In this document: positions 1 through 6,010 of the stretch, piece after piece
Layout of the letters: each line of letters opens with the position of its first letter
Position numbering within the stretch: the first letter of the stretch is position 1
Assembly: GCA_937864995.1 (NCBI GenBank)
Contig: CALMDL010000245.1
Coordinates: forward strand, 1 to 6,010
DNA from: an uncultured Candidatus Altimarinota bacterium
GTDB taxonomy: Bacteria > Patescibacteriota > Gracilibacteria > BD1-5 > UBA6164
Reading direction: 5' to 3'
Length of the DNA: 6,010 bases
Notes under the pieces: generated by a model
What the model saw: only the letters and a program-made list of their open reading frames with translations
What the model was told of the DNA's origin: nothing
Database searches by the model: none
Translations under genes and position numbers: made by a program

Positions 1-177
1 TTTTTCCTGGTTGCAGGTACGCTGATGGTAGTGATTTCTGATACAGAGGTGATATCGCTTGCTTTTGGTCTTCTTCTGTTGGTTGAGGCAATGCTTGCCA
101 TATGGGATTCCTCAGAGGAGATTCTAGAGCTGGCCGTAATTGGCGTTATAGGTCTTATGGCTTATCTGTTCGTCTAG
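1..177 (+). CDS. C-terminal part of an unidentified membrane protein (5' end outside window)
   Basis: An open frame enters from the left edge and closes at TAG 175-177, giving 58 residues. The visible part is strongly hydrophobic: one apparent membrane segment covers roughly residues 1-11 and a second lies around 18-36 (SLAFGLLLLVEAMLAIW). A short acidic stretch (DSSEEILE) follows, then a last hydrophobic segment ending LMAYLFV. I do not recognise the family. The composition is odd: by hand count the first 180 bases are about 45% G+C, with CTG, GCC and GGC codons, whereas neighbouring genes are extremely A+T rich. All four glycines are GGN and none is TGA, while the next gene uses TGA for almost all of its glycines. 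The stretch may be recently acquired DNA, a gene under different codon selection, or a wrong assembly join. The gene is probably real because the frame is clean and the product looks like a coherent membrane protein. Confidence 0.55.
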   Translation, partial: FFLVAGTLMVVISDTEVISLAFGLLLLVEAMLAIWDSSEEILELAVIGVIGLMAYLFV

Positions 178-185
178 TCAAGGAT

Positions 186-229
186 TAAGTAATAGTCCAA
201 GAACGGTAGTGATTGGTTACTATTACTTA
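186..229. repeat. Inverted repeat / hairpin downstream of the left-edge gene
   Basis: Bases 186-196 (TAAGTAATAGT) pair perfectly with 219-229, an 11-bp stem. After a 2-base bulge (217-218) the helix can continue with CCAA 197-200 against TTGG 213-216, closing a 12-base loop. It begins 8 bases after the stop codon of the left-edge gene. No T-run follows it directly, so it is not a textbook intrinsic terminator. It could protect the 3' end of the transcript, be part of a tandem terminator with the hairpin at 257-288, or mark a recombination site. The inverted repeat itself is certain; its role is not. Confidence 0.5.
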
Positions 230-256
230 TTCAAATCTAAAATTTTTTAAAAAAAA

Positions 257-288
257 TAAAATAAGATAGCTTTTGCTATCTTATTTTA
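257..288. terminator. Bidirectional intrinsic terminator
   Basis: Bases 257-270 (TAAAATAAGATAGC) are perfectly complementary to 275-288 around a TTTT loop, a 14-bp stem with A/T-rich flanks on both sides. The outer A/T part of each arm supplies the U-tract for transcription in either direction. It sits between convergent genes: the + strand gene ending at 177 and the minus-strand pilin-NHL gene. The stop codon of the latter (TAA at 283-281) lies inside the right arm of the stem. Confidence 0.85.
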
Positions 289-1741
289 ATATTATTTTTG
301 ATAAAAATGTATTTATTTTTTCTCTATTTTCATCTAAATTATAACAATTATAATTTTTATAATGTTTTAAAATTAGGTTCACTAAGTTTGAATTCAAAGA
401 TATATCTAAATTGTTTATAGGATTTTTTAATATATTATCATTTTTTAAGTCTGGATTTAAATTTCATATTGAACTAGTAATAAATTGATTGAAATTTCAA
501 TTATTAGGAAATAAATTTGTTCATGGATTTCACCAAATTCCATTTGGGTAATTTAATCATGTTCTTATTATTTCAACTTTATTGTCATTCATTGTGTATA
601 TTTTTTCATCTCACTTTGTAAAATAATAAAATTCTTTTTCAGCATTTCAAATTATTAGTTTTATTGTATAAACTCAAGAAGTTAAAAAGAAATTTAAGTT
701 TGATAAATCTATATTGTATGTTGTTGTTCAGACGAAATTTTTATTTTCAGCTACAAGTCAATTTCTAAATCTATATGAAAAAATATTGTTATTACTATTT
801 TTTAAATCATCTGTATCATCATTAAATCAAGATGTATTTATATCAATAGAGTTTATATTATGTGGGATTTTATCTCTATAAAATTCTAAATAAATTGTAT
901 CTATATTATTTTGAGTAATTCAAGAAAAACTTAAAGTTATATTTGGTGGTAATATATTTTCACTTGATATTTTTATTATTTCTCATAATCAACTATTTGC
1001 AATATATAACGATTTATTCAAAGAGTTGTAATATAATCATGTTGGTTCTTCAATAAAATCATTTTCATCTAATAACTTGTGCACAGTATTTCATGATAAA
1101 TACAAAACTCTATTATTTAAAGTATCTGAAAAGTAAAGTTTTTCTCAATCAGATGCCATTCATGTAGGACTATTTAAATATATATCATTTGCCAAATCTC
1201 ATTCTTTAAATTTATTTCAAAATATTCATCTTCATATAATTATACTTCAAGAAGAATCAGTTATTTTATGTTCTTTTTGATAAGAGATATAATTATTTCA
1301 ATTATGAATTGTACTTCATGTAAAAATAGAGTTAGAATTTATATCTTCTCAGTTTTCAAAAAAAGCAATAAAATTTTTTATAAAAATATGGTTTGTATTA
1401 GTGTCTTCACTGTTTATACCGTCACAAAAATAATTATTTATTATACTATTTCATATATATGTAAATCATCAATCAGAAAAAACTTTATTTCTTTTAAAAA
1501 TAATTCAAGAACTTGTTAGATTTAAACTTCAAGAATTTTGTATATTTGAAAGAGTTTCATATATATTTATAGAAAAATCATTTAAGTTAGATGCAAATTC
1601 TTGATTTTTTTGTTGTAAAAAAATGTTTTTCATTCATGATGAAACAAATACTCAAATAGAAACCATTAACATCATAGAAATGGTTATTCAAACAATTAAT
1701 TCAACAAGAGAGAATGCATTTATTTTATTTTTAATATCCAT
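281..1741 (-). CDS. Type IV pilin-like (pseudopilin) protein with NHL-type repeats
   Basis: Read with TGA as glycine, this is one uninterrupted 486-residue frame; read with TGA as stop it is destroyed by about 34 in-frame TGAs. The N-terminus is a class III signal: a short Lys/Asn-rich leader, then A9 | F10-S-L-V-E14-L, with Glu at mature position +5, followed by a hydrophobic helix to about residue 31. The residue before the cleavage point is Ala instead of the usual Gly, which prepilin peptidases sometimes accept. The middle has two repeats resembling NHL beta-propeller blades: residues 191-218 (SPTGMASDG..LYFSDTLNNRV) and 232-258 (EPTGLYYN..LYIANSGLGEI). A beta-rich region (about 263-380) and a weak third echo (YPNGIW, about 398-403) follow. 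Start ATG 1741 lies inside the end of the delta' gene (22-base overlap), so translation is probably coupled. Likely location is the cell surface or pilus. Its ligand is unknown, and two or three blades are too few for a complete propeller. Confidence 0.85.
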
Positions 1742-2421
1742 TTGTCTACGATATATTTAGCATTTAAATTATTTTGTTTAATTCAATTTATATCATCATT
1801 TAATTCTTCTAAATATTTTATAAGTGTTAAATTATTTTTAGCATAAATTATTAGATTATCTAAAAAATCTAGGTTTTCTTTTTTTAATTCTTCTTTTTCT
1901 AATTTATTTTTTATGAAATATGAAATTAATTCATTACTTTCATTATTTAAATAGCTTTTAATTAAACTTTGAAAAAATTGATTTTCTCTTTTTTCTAAGT
2001 TTATATTTAAATTTATGATTTGTACTCTAGATAAAATTGTATCCAATACATTGTTTTCTCAATAATTTGTCGTAAATATAATGTTTTTAGTTCATGGTTC
2101 TTCAAAAAATTTAAGCATAGAATTACTAGCTCAAATTGTAAGTCTAGAAATATTTTCAATTAAAAAAATTTGAAATTTATATGGAGGTTTTGAATTTGAA
2201 TATGAAATAAAATCTTTTACTTCTTTTACTTTTATATTTTCTTGATTATCTTTTAATATATACAAATATGCATTTGGTATTTCAAATTTTTTTAATAGAG
2301 ATATTGCAAAATCATTTACTTTTTGATTTACTATTTCTAGATTTTTACCTGTAAATAAAAAAGGAGACACTTCTTCTCCTTTATTAATTTTTTCACTTAT
2401 TTTAGATATTATATTATCCAT
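1720..2421 (-). CDS. holB: DNA polymerase III delta'-like clamp-loader subunit
   Basis: A 233-residue AAA+ protein, continuous only if four TGAs are read as Gly. The strongest match to the delta'/DnaX family is residues 83-134: FQIFLIENISRLT (Walker B-like segment, no catalytic Asp-Glu), then G97-ASNSMLKFFEEPG110, equivalent to the ANALLKTLEEP block. Next come IIFTTN (sensor 1 region) and S131-R132-V133, equivalent to the SRC motif that supplies the arginine finger. The P-loop region (FLFTGKNLEI, residues 21-30) lacks GKT, so the subunit should not hydrolyse ATP, as expected of delta' rather than DnaX. There is no zinc-binding Cys cluster. At 233 residues it is shorter than the roughly 330 of typical delta', so the C-terminal helical collar domain appears reduced. 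Start ATG 2421 overlaps the end of the lipoprotein gene by 8 bases; the 3' end overlaps the pilin-like gene. Role: placing the beta clamp on DNA during replication. Confidence 0.82.
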
Positions 2422-2752
2422 TTTCTGCTGAATTAATTATATCATTTATTAAAGTATCTATATCATCCAAGATTTCTTCTTCAGTTACATTTTCTTTTGA
2501 AGTCCCTTCATTATTTTCAATTATATTTTCTATATCTTTTTCTACAGTTAAATCAGTTGTATTTACATTTATATTATTATCTTTGTTTTCAATTTTTACA
2601 TTTCAATCTAAATCAACACTTATAGTTTCTCATGAATTTGTTACTTCAATAGTTGTTCAAGAGTTTGTTTCATCTGTTTCCTCTTGTTTATTTAAAAGAG
2701 AACAAGATGTAAAACTTAGTGCTAAAATTGCAATAATTAATAATTTTTTCAT
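2414..2752 (-). CDS. Small predicted lipoprotein, function unknown
   Basis: 112 residues. The N-terminus is a lipoprotein signal peptide: MKKLLIIAILALSFTSC, with positive residues, a hydrophobic core and the lipobox F-T-S-C at residues 14-17, so Cys17 should be lipidated and anchor the protein to the outer face of the membrane. The mature part is low-complexity and strongly acidic, rich in Glu, Asp, Asn, Thr and Ile, with a likely helical end (EEEILDDIDTLINDII, residues 91-106). No domain is recognised. Three glycines (32, 41 and 50) are TGA, so a standard-code caller would stop at residue 31. It is the first gene of the minus-strand operon; its stop (2416-2414) overlaps the delta' start by 8 bases. 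A surface or periplasmic spacer or structural role is plausible, but there is no direct evidence. Confidence 0.8.
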
Positions 2753-2899
2753 GCTAAATTTATTATAAATTTAAAAATTATTAATATTTTATTTTAATTT
2801 TTTTAAAAATCAATAAAAAAGAAATTTAATATAGATTTAATTTAATGCAAATTTAATGTGCTATAAGTATACTATAATTTTATAATTAAAAATTATTGT
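2753..2899. promoter_or_regulatory. Divergent A/T-rich promoter region
   Basis: This 147-base gap separates the starts of the lipoprotein operon (minus) and comM (plus), so it must carry both promoters. Towards comM there are two perfect TATAAT boxes at 2873-2878 and 2881-2886 and an extended -10-like TGTGCTATAAG at 2857-2867; no convincing -35 is visible. Use of the 2881 box would give a leader of only a few bases. Towards the lipoprotein a TATAAT lies on the minus strand at 2767-2762, only 9 bases before the ATG, implying a nearly leaderless transcript. Neither ATG has a Shine-Dalgarno sequence. In DNA this A/T rich, TATAAT can occur by chance, so the individual boxes are tentative. Confidence 0.5.
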
Positions 2900-4438
2900 A
2901 TGATAAGTAAAATAAATTCTATTGCAGTAAATTGAATAATTTCAGATTTAATAGAAGTTGAAGTAGATATAAACACTGGATTACCAAGTTTTACCATAGT
3001 TTGACTTCCTGATCAATGAGTTCAAGAAAGTAAAGAAAGACTTAGAAGTGCACTTAAATCTAGTCAAGCAAAGCTTCCAACATCAAGGATAACTGTAAAT
3101 CTTGCTCCAGCAGATATAAAAAAATCATGAGCTAATTTTGATTTAGCTATTGCAGTTGGTATTTTAAATCATGAATGAATTATAAATGATGATTATTTGA
3201 GTGATAGTATATTTTTATGAGAATTATCTCTTGATTGAAAACTTAGAAAGATTTCAGGTGCTTTGCCTAGTACTATTTGAGCTATGGAAAAAAAGTTTAA
3301 GAGGATATTTTTGCCACTTGAAAATGTCTTGGAAGCATCAATTGTACCAGATATAGATGTAATTTGAGTATCTTGTCTTAGTGATTTAATTTCTATGTTA
3401 AATAAAGAGAAACCTTTAAATATACAAGAAAAACTAGATTTTAAAAATATTAAAACTGATGATTTTTTGGAAAATAAAAATGATTTTAAATATATTTTAT
3501 GACAAAATCATGCAAAGAGAGCTTTAGAAATAGCAGCAAGTTGAGGACATAATATAATTATGAATTGACCTCCAGGTTCTTGAAAAACTATGCTTAGTAA
3601 AGCTTTTGCATCTATTTTGCCTGATTTAACTATTTCAGAGGCAATAGAAGTTTCAAAGATTTATAGTATTTCTTGACTACTTGATAGTGAAAATCCTATA
3701 ATTTCAAAAAGACCATTTAGAGTTATTCATCATACTGCTAGTAGTGTAAGTATTATTGGTTGATGAAGAAATGCAAAACCATGAGAAATATCACTAGCAC
3801 ATAAATGAGTACTTTTTTTAGATGAAGTTTTAGAGTTTAGTAAAAGTGTTTTGGAAGTTTTGAGACAACCAATAGAAGACGGAGAAATAACTGTAAATAG
3901 GATAAATGCTAGCCTGACTTATCCTGCTAAATTTATACTTGTTTGAGCTATGAATCCTTGTCCTTGTGGATATTTAACTGATCCAGACAAAGAATGTATT
4001 TGTAGTTTTAAACAGATAGAAAATTATAAATCAAAACTTTCTTGACCATTGATTGATAGGATAGATATATTTATAGAAGTACCAAAAGTAAAAACTAGTG
4101 AATTTAAAATAAGTGATGACTATGATGAAAAAAATTCTTCAAAATATATAAAACATAGGGTTGAAAAATCTCGTGAAATACAATTAAATAGATTTAAGAA
4201 TACCCGTCTTACATTTAATAGTGAGATGTCTACAAAAGAGATAAATAAATATTGCAAACTGGATAGTGAGTGTGAAAATATATTAAAACAAGCTATTTCT
4301 AGTTTAAATTTATCGGCCAGAAGTTATTATAGGATAATAAAACTTTCTAGAACTATAGCCGATTTAGAGTGATGTGAAGACATTAAAAAAGAGCATATTT
4401 TGGAAGCTCTTAGTTTTAGGAAGAGAGAGGAAAAATAG
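2900..4438 (+). CDS. comM: ComM/YifB family AAA+ ATPase (Mg-chelatase-like)
   Basis: 512 residues, the usual length for this family, with about 20 in-frame TGA glycines. The N-terminal Lon/S5-like domain is clear: [19 protein letters not shown] near residues 19-37 and [13 protein letters not shown] near residues 64-76. The central AAA+ domain carries Walker A GPPGSGKT at 223-230 (G223 and G228 both TGA), Walker B VLFLDE at 304-309, sensor 1 MNPCPCG at 351-357 with a further C-I-C at 366-368 (the family's cysteine cluster), and SGPLIDRID at 381-389 with the conserved Arg. The C-terminal Mg-chelatase helical domain includes [23 protein letters not shown]. In bacteria studied, ComM is a hexameric helicase that drives branch migration while imported single-stranded DNA integrates during natural transformation; YifB is the older name. 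It is transcribed away from the lipoprotein/delta'/pilin-like operon. Start ATG 2900 matches the family N-terminus exactly. Confidence 0.95.
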
Positions 4439-4447
4439 TTTTTTAAA

Positions 4448-4476
4448 TTAGCATTTTCTAAAAATATTTTTATAAT
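4448..4476 (+). promoter_or_regulatory. Candidate sigma-70-type promoter for the pyruvyltransferase
   Basis: TTAGCA at 4448-4453 (four of six matches to TTGACA) is followed by a 17-base spacer and a perfect TATAAT at 4471-4476. It lies in the 68-base gap after comM and would start RNA near 4483, leaving a leader of about 24 bases before ATG 4507. The spacing is ideal, but the sequence is so A/T rich that chance matches are common. Confidence 0.4.
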
Positions 4477-4506
4477 AAAAACCAAAATTAAATTTAATTT
4501 AAAAAG

Positions 4507-5532
4507 ATGAAAATAAGTATTTTTGCTTCGATTTGAGCACAAAACCTTTGAGATGAATTGATATTAAAAAACGAGATAAAACTTTTGAAAAAAGAGTATT
4601 GAGAAGATACTAGATTTAGAGTTTTTACATATGATAAAAAAAATCCATTTTTTATTGATGATAATATCGTTTATAGTGAATATTTTCCTATAGGTATTAG
4701 AAAAAAAAGAAATATACTTAGAAATTTAGTTAATTTTTTTATTTTTTTATTTTCTACTATTAGAGCAGATTTGATAGTGATTTGATGAGGTTGAATTATA
4801 TATGATGAAGAAGTTCAATCTACGAAAAATCCACTTGATTCTTGGATATTTAGAAGAAGATTTTTTAGAATATTTTTTAAAAAAGTATATTTTTTTAGAG
4901 TCTGAATTAATATAAAAAATGAAATAAATCTAAAAAAAGTAAAAAAGATATTTAAAAATTCACACAAAATTGAAGTTAGAGATAATTATAGTTTTGAATT
5001 ATTAAAATCTCTATGAATAAACTCTACTATAGAAAAAGACCCGGTTTTCTATGATGCTTGAGAACTTGTTACTAAAAAATCTATAATATGAACGGTTTCA
5101 TCTTATTTTTTTGATAAAACTTTGTTTTCTGACTTTGATTTATCTTGAAAAAAAATAGGTTTAGCAATTAGAGCTTGATATTTTGTAGAAAAATCAAATG
5201 TGTCAGTTCGTATGGAAGAGTGAAGAATTAGAGAAGTAATAAATTATTTAGTATGAGAATGAGCTCAAGTTGTTTTATTGCCTCATAGTTTTCATGATAG
5301 TGATGATTTAGCAAATGATTTTTTATTTTTAATAAATTTTGTTTGAGAAGAGGGAGTTTCTATAAAACAAGATATGAATGAAGTTTATGAAGCTTATAAA
5401 AATAAGGAAATAGATATTTGTATTGCGATGAGATTACATTCTATAATTCTTAGCCATGTTTATGAAATACCTTTTATAGGACTTAGTTATTCTACAAAAA
5501 CAGATGAAGTTTTAAATGAGTTAAAAAAATAA
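4507..5532 (+). CDS. Polysaccharide pyruvyltransferase family protein (CsaB/WcaK-like)
   Basis: 341 residues with 16 TGA and 5 GGN glycines. The N-terminus has the family opening SIGAQNLGDELIL (residues 8-20). A glycine loop VIGGGG sits at 91-96, encoded partly as TGA TGA GGT TGA. VRDNYSFELLKSLGI with DPVF after it matches the middle of the fold. GLAIR begins the second domain, and the C-terminal signature AMRLHSIILS (M308, R309, H311) is followed by PFIGLSYSTKTDEVL. Family members transfer pyruvyl groups from phosphoenolpyruvate onto sugars of cell-envelope polysaccharides; CsaB does this on the secondary cell-wall polymer that anchors SLH-domain S-layer proteins. Which glycan is modified here cannot be read from the window. 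No signal peptide is present, so it should be cytoplasmic. It follows comM after 68 bases and sits 1 base before the AGT-like gene, probably co-transcribed with it. Confidence 0.87.
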
Positions 5533-5533
5533 T

Positions 5534-5815
5534 ATGAAACAAACTATTTTGGAATATCTTTTGACTATACCAAAGTGAAAAGTTACTACATATAAAAATA
5601 TATGATTAATTTTTTCTGTTCACCCTAGAAAAGTTTCTCAAACTATGAGATACAATAAATTTCCAGAAATATATCCTTGTTATAAAGTAATTTCTTCTAA
5701 TTGAAAAATAAGTTGATATAATTCGAAGAGGTGAGTTGAGGAAAAAATAGAGAAATTACAAAAAGATGGTATAGAAATAATAAATTGAATCATTGATGAG
5801 AAGTTTATTGTATAA
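5534..5815 (+). CDS. Alkyltransferase-like protein (MGMT/AGT DNA-binding domain)
   Basis: 93 residues, corresponding only to the C-terminal DNA-binding domain of O6-methylguanine-DNA methyltransferase; the N-terminal domain is absent. IPKGKVTTYKNIG (12-24) matches the G-x-V-x-[ST]-Y block with the conserved Tyr20. VHPRKVSQTMRYNKFPEIYP (29-48) contains the helix-turn-helix and the Arg finger R39. P48-C49-Y50-K51-V52 replaces the active-site PCHRV, and SSNGKISGYNSKRGVEEKIEKLQKDGI completes the domain. The acceptor Cys is kept, but the His that activates it is Tyr and the Arg is Lys. True ATL proteins instead have Trp or Ala at the Cys position, so this one falls between the two classes. It probably binds alkylated or otherwise damaged guanine in DNA; whether it transfers alkyl groups is uncertain. 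Six glycines are TGA. The start lies 1 base after the pyruvyltransferase stop, with no Shine-Dalgarno sequence. Confidence 0.85.
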
Positions 5816-5847
5816 AAAAAAATAAGACTTTTAAGTCTTATTTTTTT
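5816..5847. terminator. Bidirectional intrinsic terminator
   Basis: A 15-bp perfect stem pairs 5816-5830 with 5833-5847. The core is ATAAGACTT / AAGTCTTAT and the outer part is an A-run on the left and a T-run on the right. Only two bases lie between the arms, so the inner A-T pairs must open to form the real loop. It begins directly after the AGT-like stop codon and overlaps the stop of the oppositely oriented ung gene, so it can terminate both convergent transcripts. Confidence 0.85.
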
Positions 5848-6010
5848 ATACTTTCCAATCTATTTCTTTTTTTCCCCAACTTTTTAATATTTCATTTGTT
5901 TTTTTGAAATGGTTATTTCACAAAAATCATCTATAAGCAGAAAAAGGAGATGGATGAGGGCTTTCTAAAACTATATGTTTATTTGTATCTATAAGTGATT
6001 TTTTACTTAT
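5846..6010 (-). CDS. ung: Uracil-DNA glycosylase, C-terminal 54 residues (5' end outside window)
   Basis: The frame runs in from the right edge and ends at TAA 5848-5846. It contains the family 1 UDG signature: HIVLESPHPSPFSAYRGFLG, then NNHF, and near the end KKEIDW. HPSPFSA corresponds to the HPSPLSA minor-groove loop; its His is the catalytic histidine, and the Leu that normally wedges into the helix is Phe here. The RGF glycine and the FLG glycine are both TGA, while the Trp residues (KSWGKK, IDW) are TGG; this shows TGA is Gly and not Trp. The enzyme removes uracil from DNA to start base excision repair. About 165-175 N-terminal residues, including the catalytic Asp motif, lie outside the window. 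The stop is within the terminator shared with the AGT-like gene. Confidence 0.93.

Noticed and set aside
27..214. A 10-base direct repeat GGTAGTGATT at 27-36 and 205-214, considered as attachment-site cores
   Set aside because: It is short, one copy is inside a coding frame and the other in a hairpin loop, and no integrase or further repeat structure is visible; chance is a sufficient explanation.
1268..1519. An 83-codon + strand open frame
   Set aside because: It lies antisense inside the pilin-NHL gene, and its product is low-complexity Ile/Lys/Asn/Ser-rich with no recognisable domain; it is a by-product of A/T-rich sequence.
281..1741. Idea that this 1.46-kb stretch is a pseudogene or non-coding because of many in-frame stops
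   Set aside because: All the apparent stops are TGA; TAA and TAG are absent until the natural end, and with TGA = Gly the protein is coherent with a pilin signal and NHL-like repeats.
2583..2768. A 61-codon + strand open frame
   Set aside because: It is antisense to the lipoprotein gene, whose signal peptide and lipobox are convincing; the frame has no supporting motif.
2835..2860. Tandem ATTTAATG-like words upstream of comM, considered as an operator
   Set aside because: They are very low-complexity A/T words expected by chance here, with no dyad and no linked regulator gene.
4327..4542. A 71-codon minus-strand open frame
   Set aside because: It is antisense to the end of comM and the start of the pyruvyltransferase, both supported by family motifs.
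1..6010. tRNA, rRNA, CRISPR arrays, insertion sequences
   Set aside because: No cloverleaf-like sequence, regularly spaced repeats, or transposase motif was seen on either strand.

Overview
The window comes from a bacterium that reads TGA as glycine (genetic code 25). This points to the Absconditabacteria (SR1) / Gracilibacteria lineage of the Candidate Phyla Radiation. The main evidence is that in-frame TGA codons fall on invariant glycines of recognisable proteins: two Walker A glycines and the SGPL glycine of ComM/YifB, the SAYRG glycine of uracil-DNA glycosylase, and three of four glycines in the GGGG loop of the pyruvyltransferase. Tryptophan is still TGG. Most of the window is very A+T rich. 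Under the standard code nearly every gene here breaks into fragments or disappears.

Layout. (1) Positions 1-177 hold the 3' end of a + strand membrane-protein gene. It is about 45% G+C, contains no TGA, and looks foreign to the rest. (2) Positions 178-290 hold a hairpin and a strong bidirectional terminator. (3) A minus-strand three-gene operon runs from 2752 down to 281: a small lipoprotein, a DNA polymerase III delta'-like clamp-loader subunit, and a 486-residue protein with a type IV pilin-like N-terminus joined to NHL-type repeats. The genes overlap by 8 and 22 bases. (4) Positions 2753-2899 form a divergent, almost pure A/T promoter region. (5) On the + strand follow a full-length comM/yifB ATPase (2900-4438), a polysaccharide pyruvyltransferase (4507-5532) with its own likely promoter, and 1 base later a 93-residue alkyltransferase-like DNA-binding protein (5534-5815). 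(6) A second bidirectional terminator (5816-5847) separates these from the minus-strand 3' end of ung (5846-6010, entering from the right).

Functionally the window mixes DNA handling (clamp loader, ComM branch-migration helicase, AGT-like protein, uracil-DNA glycosylase) with cell-surface functions (lipoprotein, pilin-like NHL protein, pyruvyl modification of envelope glycans). ComM acts on incoming DNA during natural transformation in other bacteria. A pilin-like protein encoded divergently from it is suggestive of DNA uptake or attachment, but the sequence does not prove a link. The most unusual objects are the pilin-NHL fusion, the AGT-like protein with a PCYK motif in place of PCHR, and the compositional break at the left edge.
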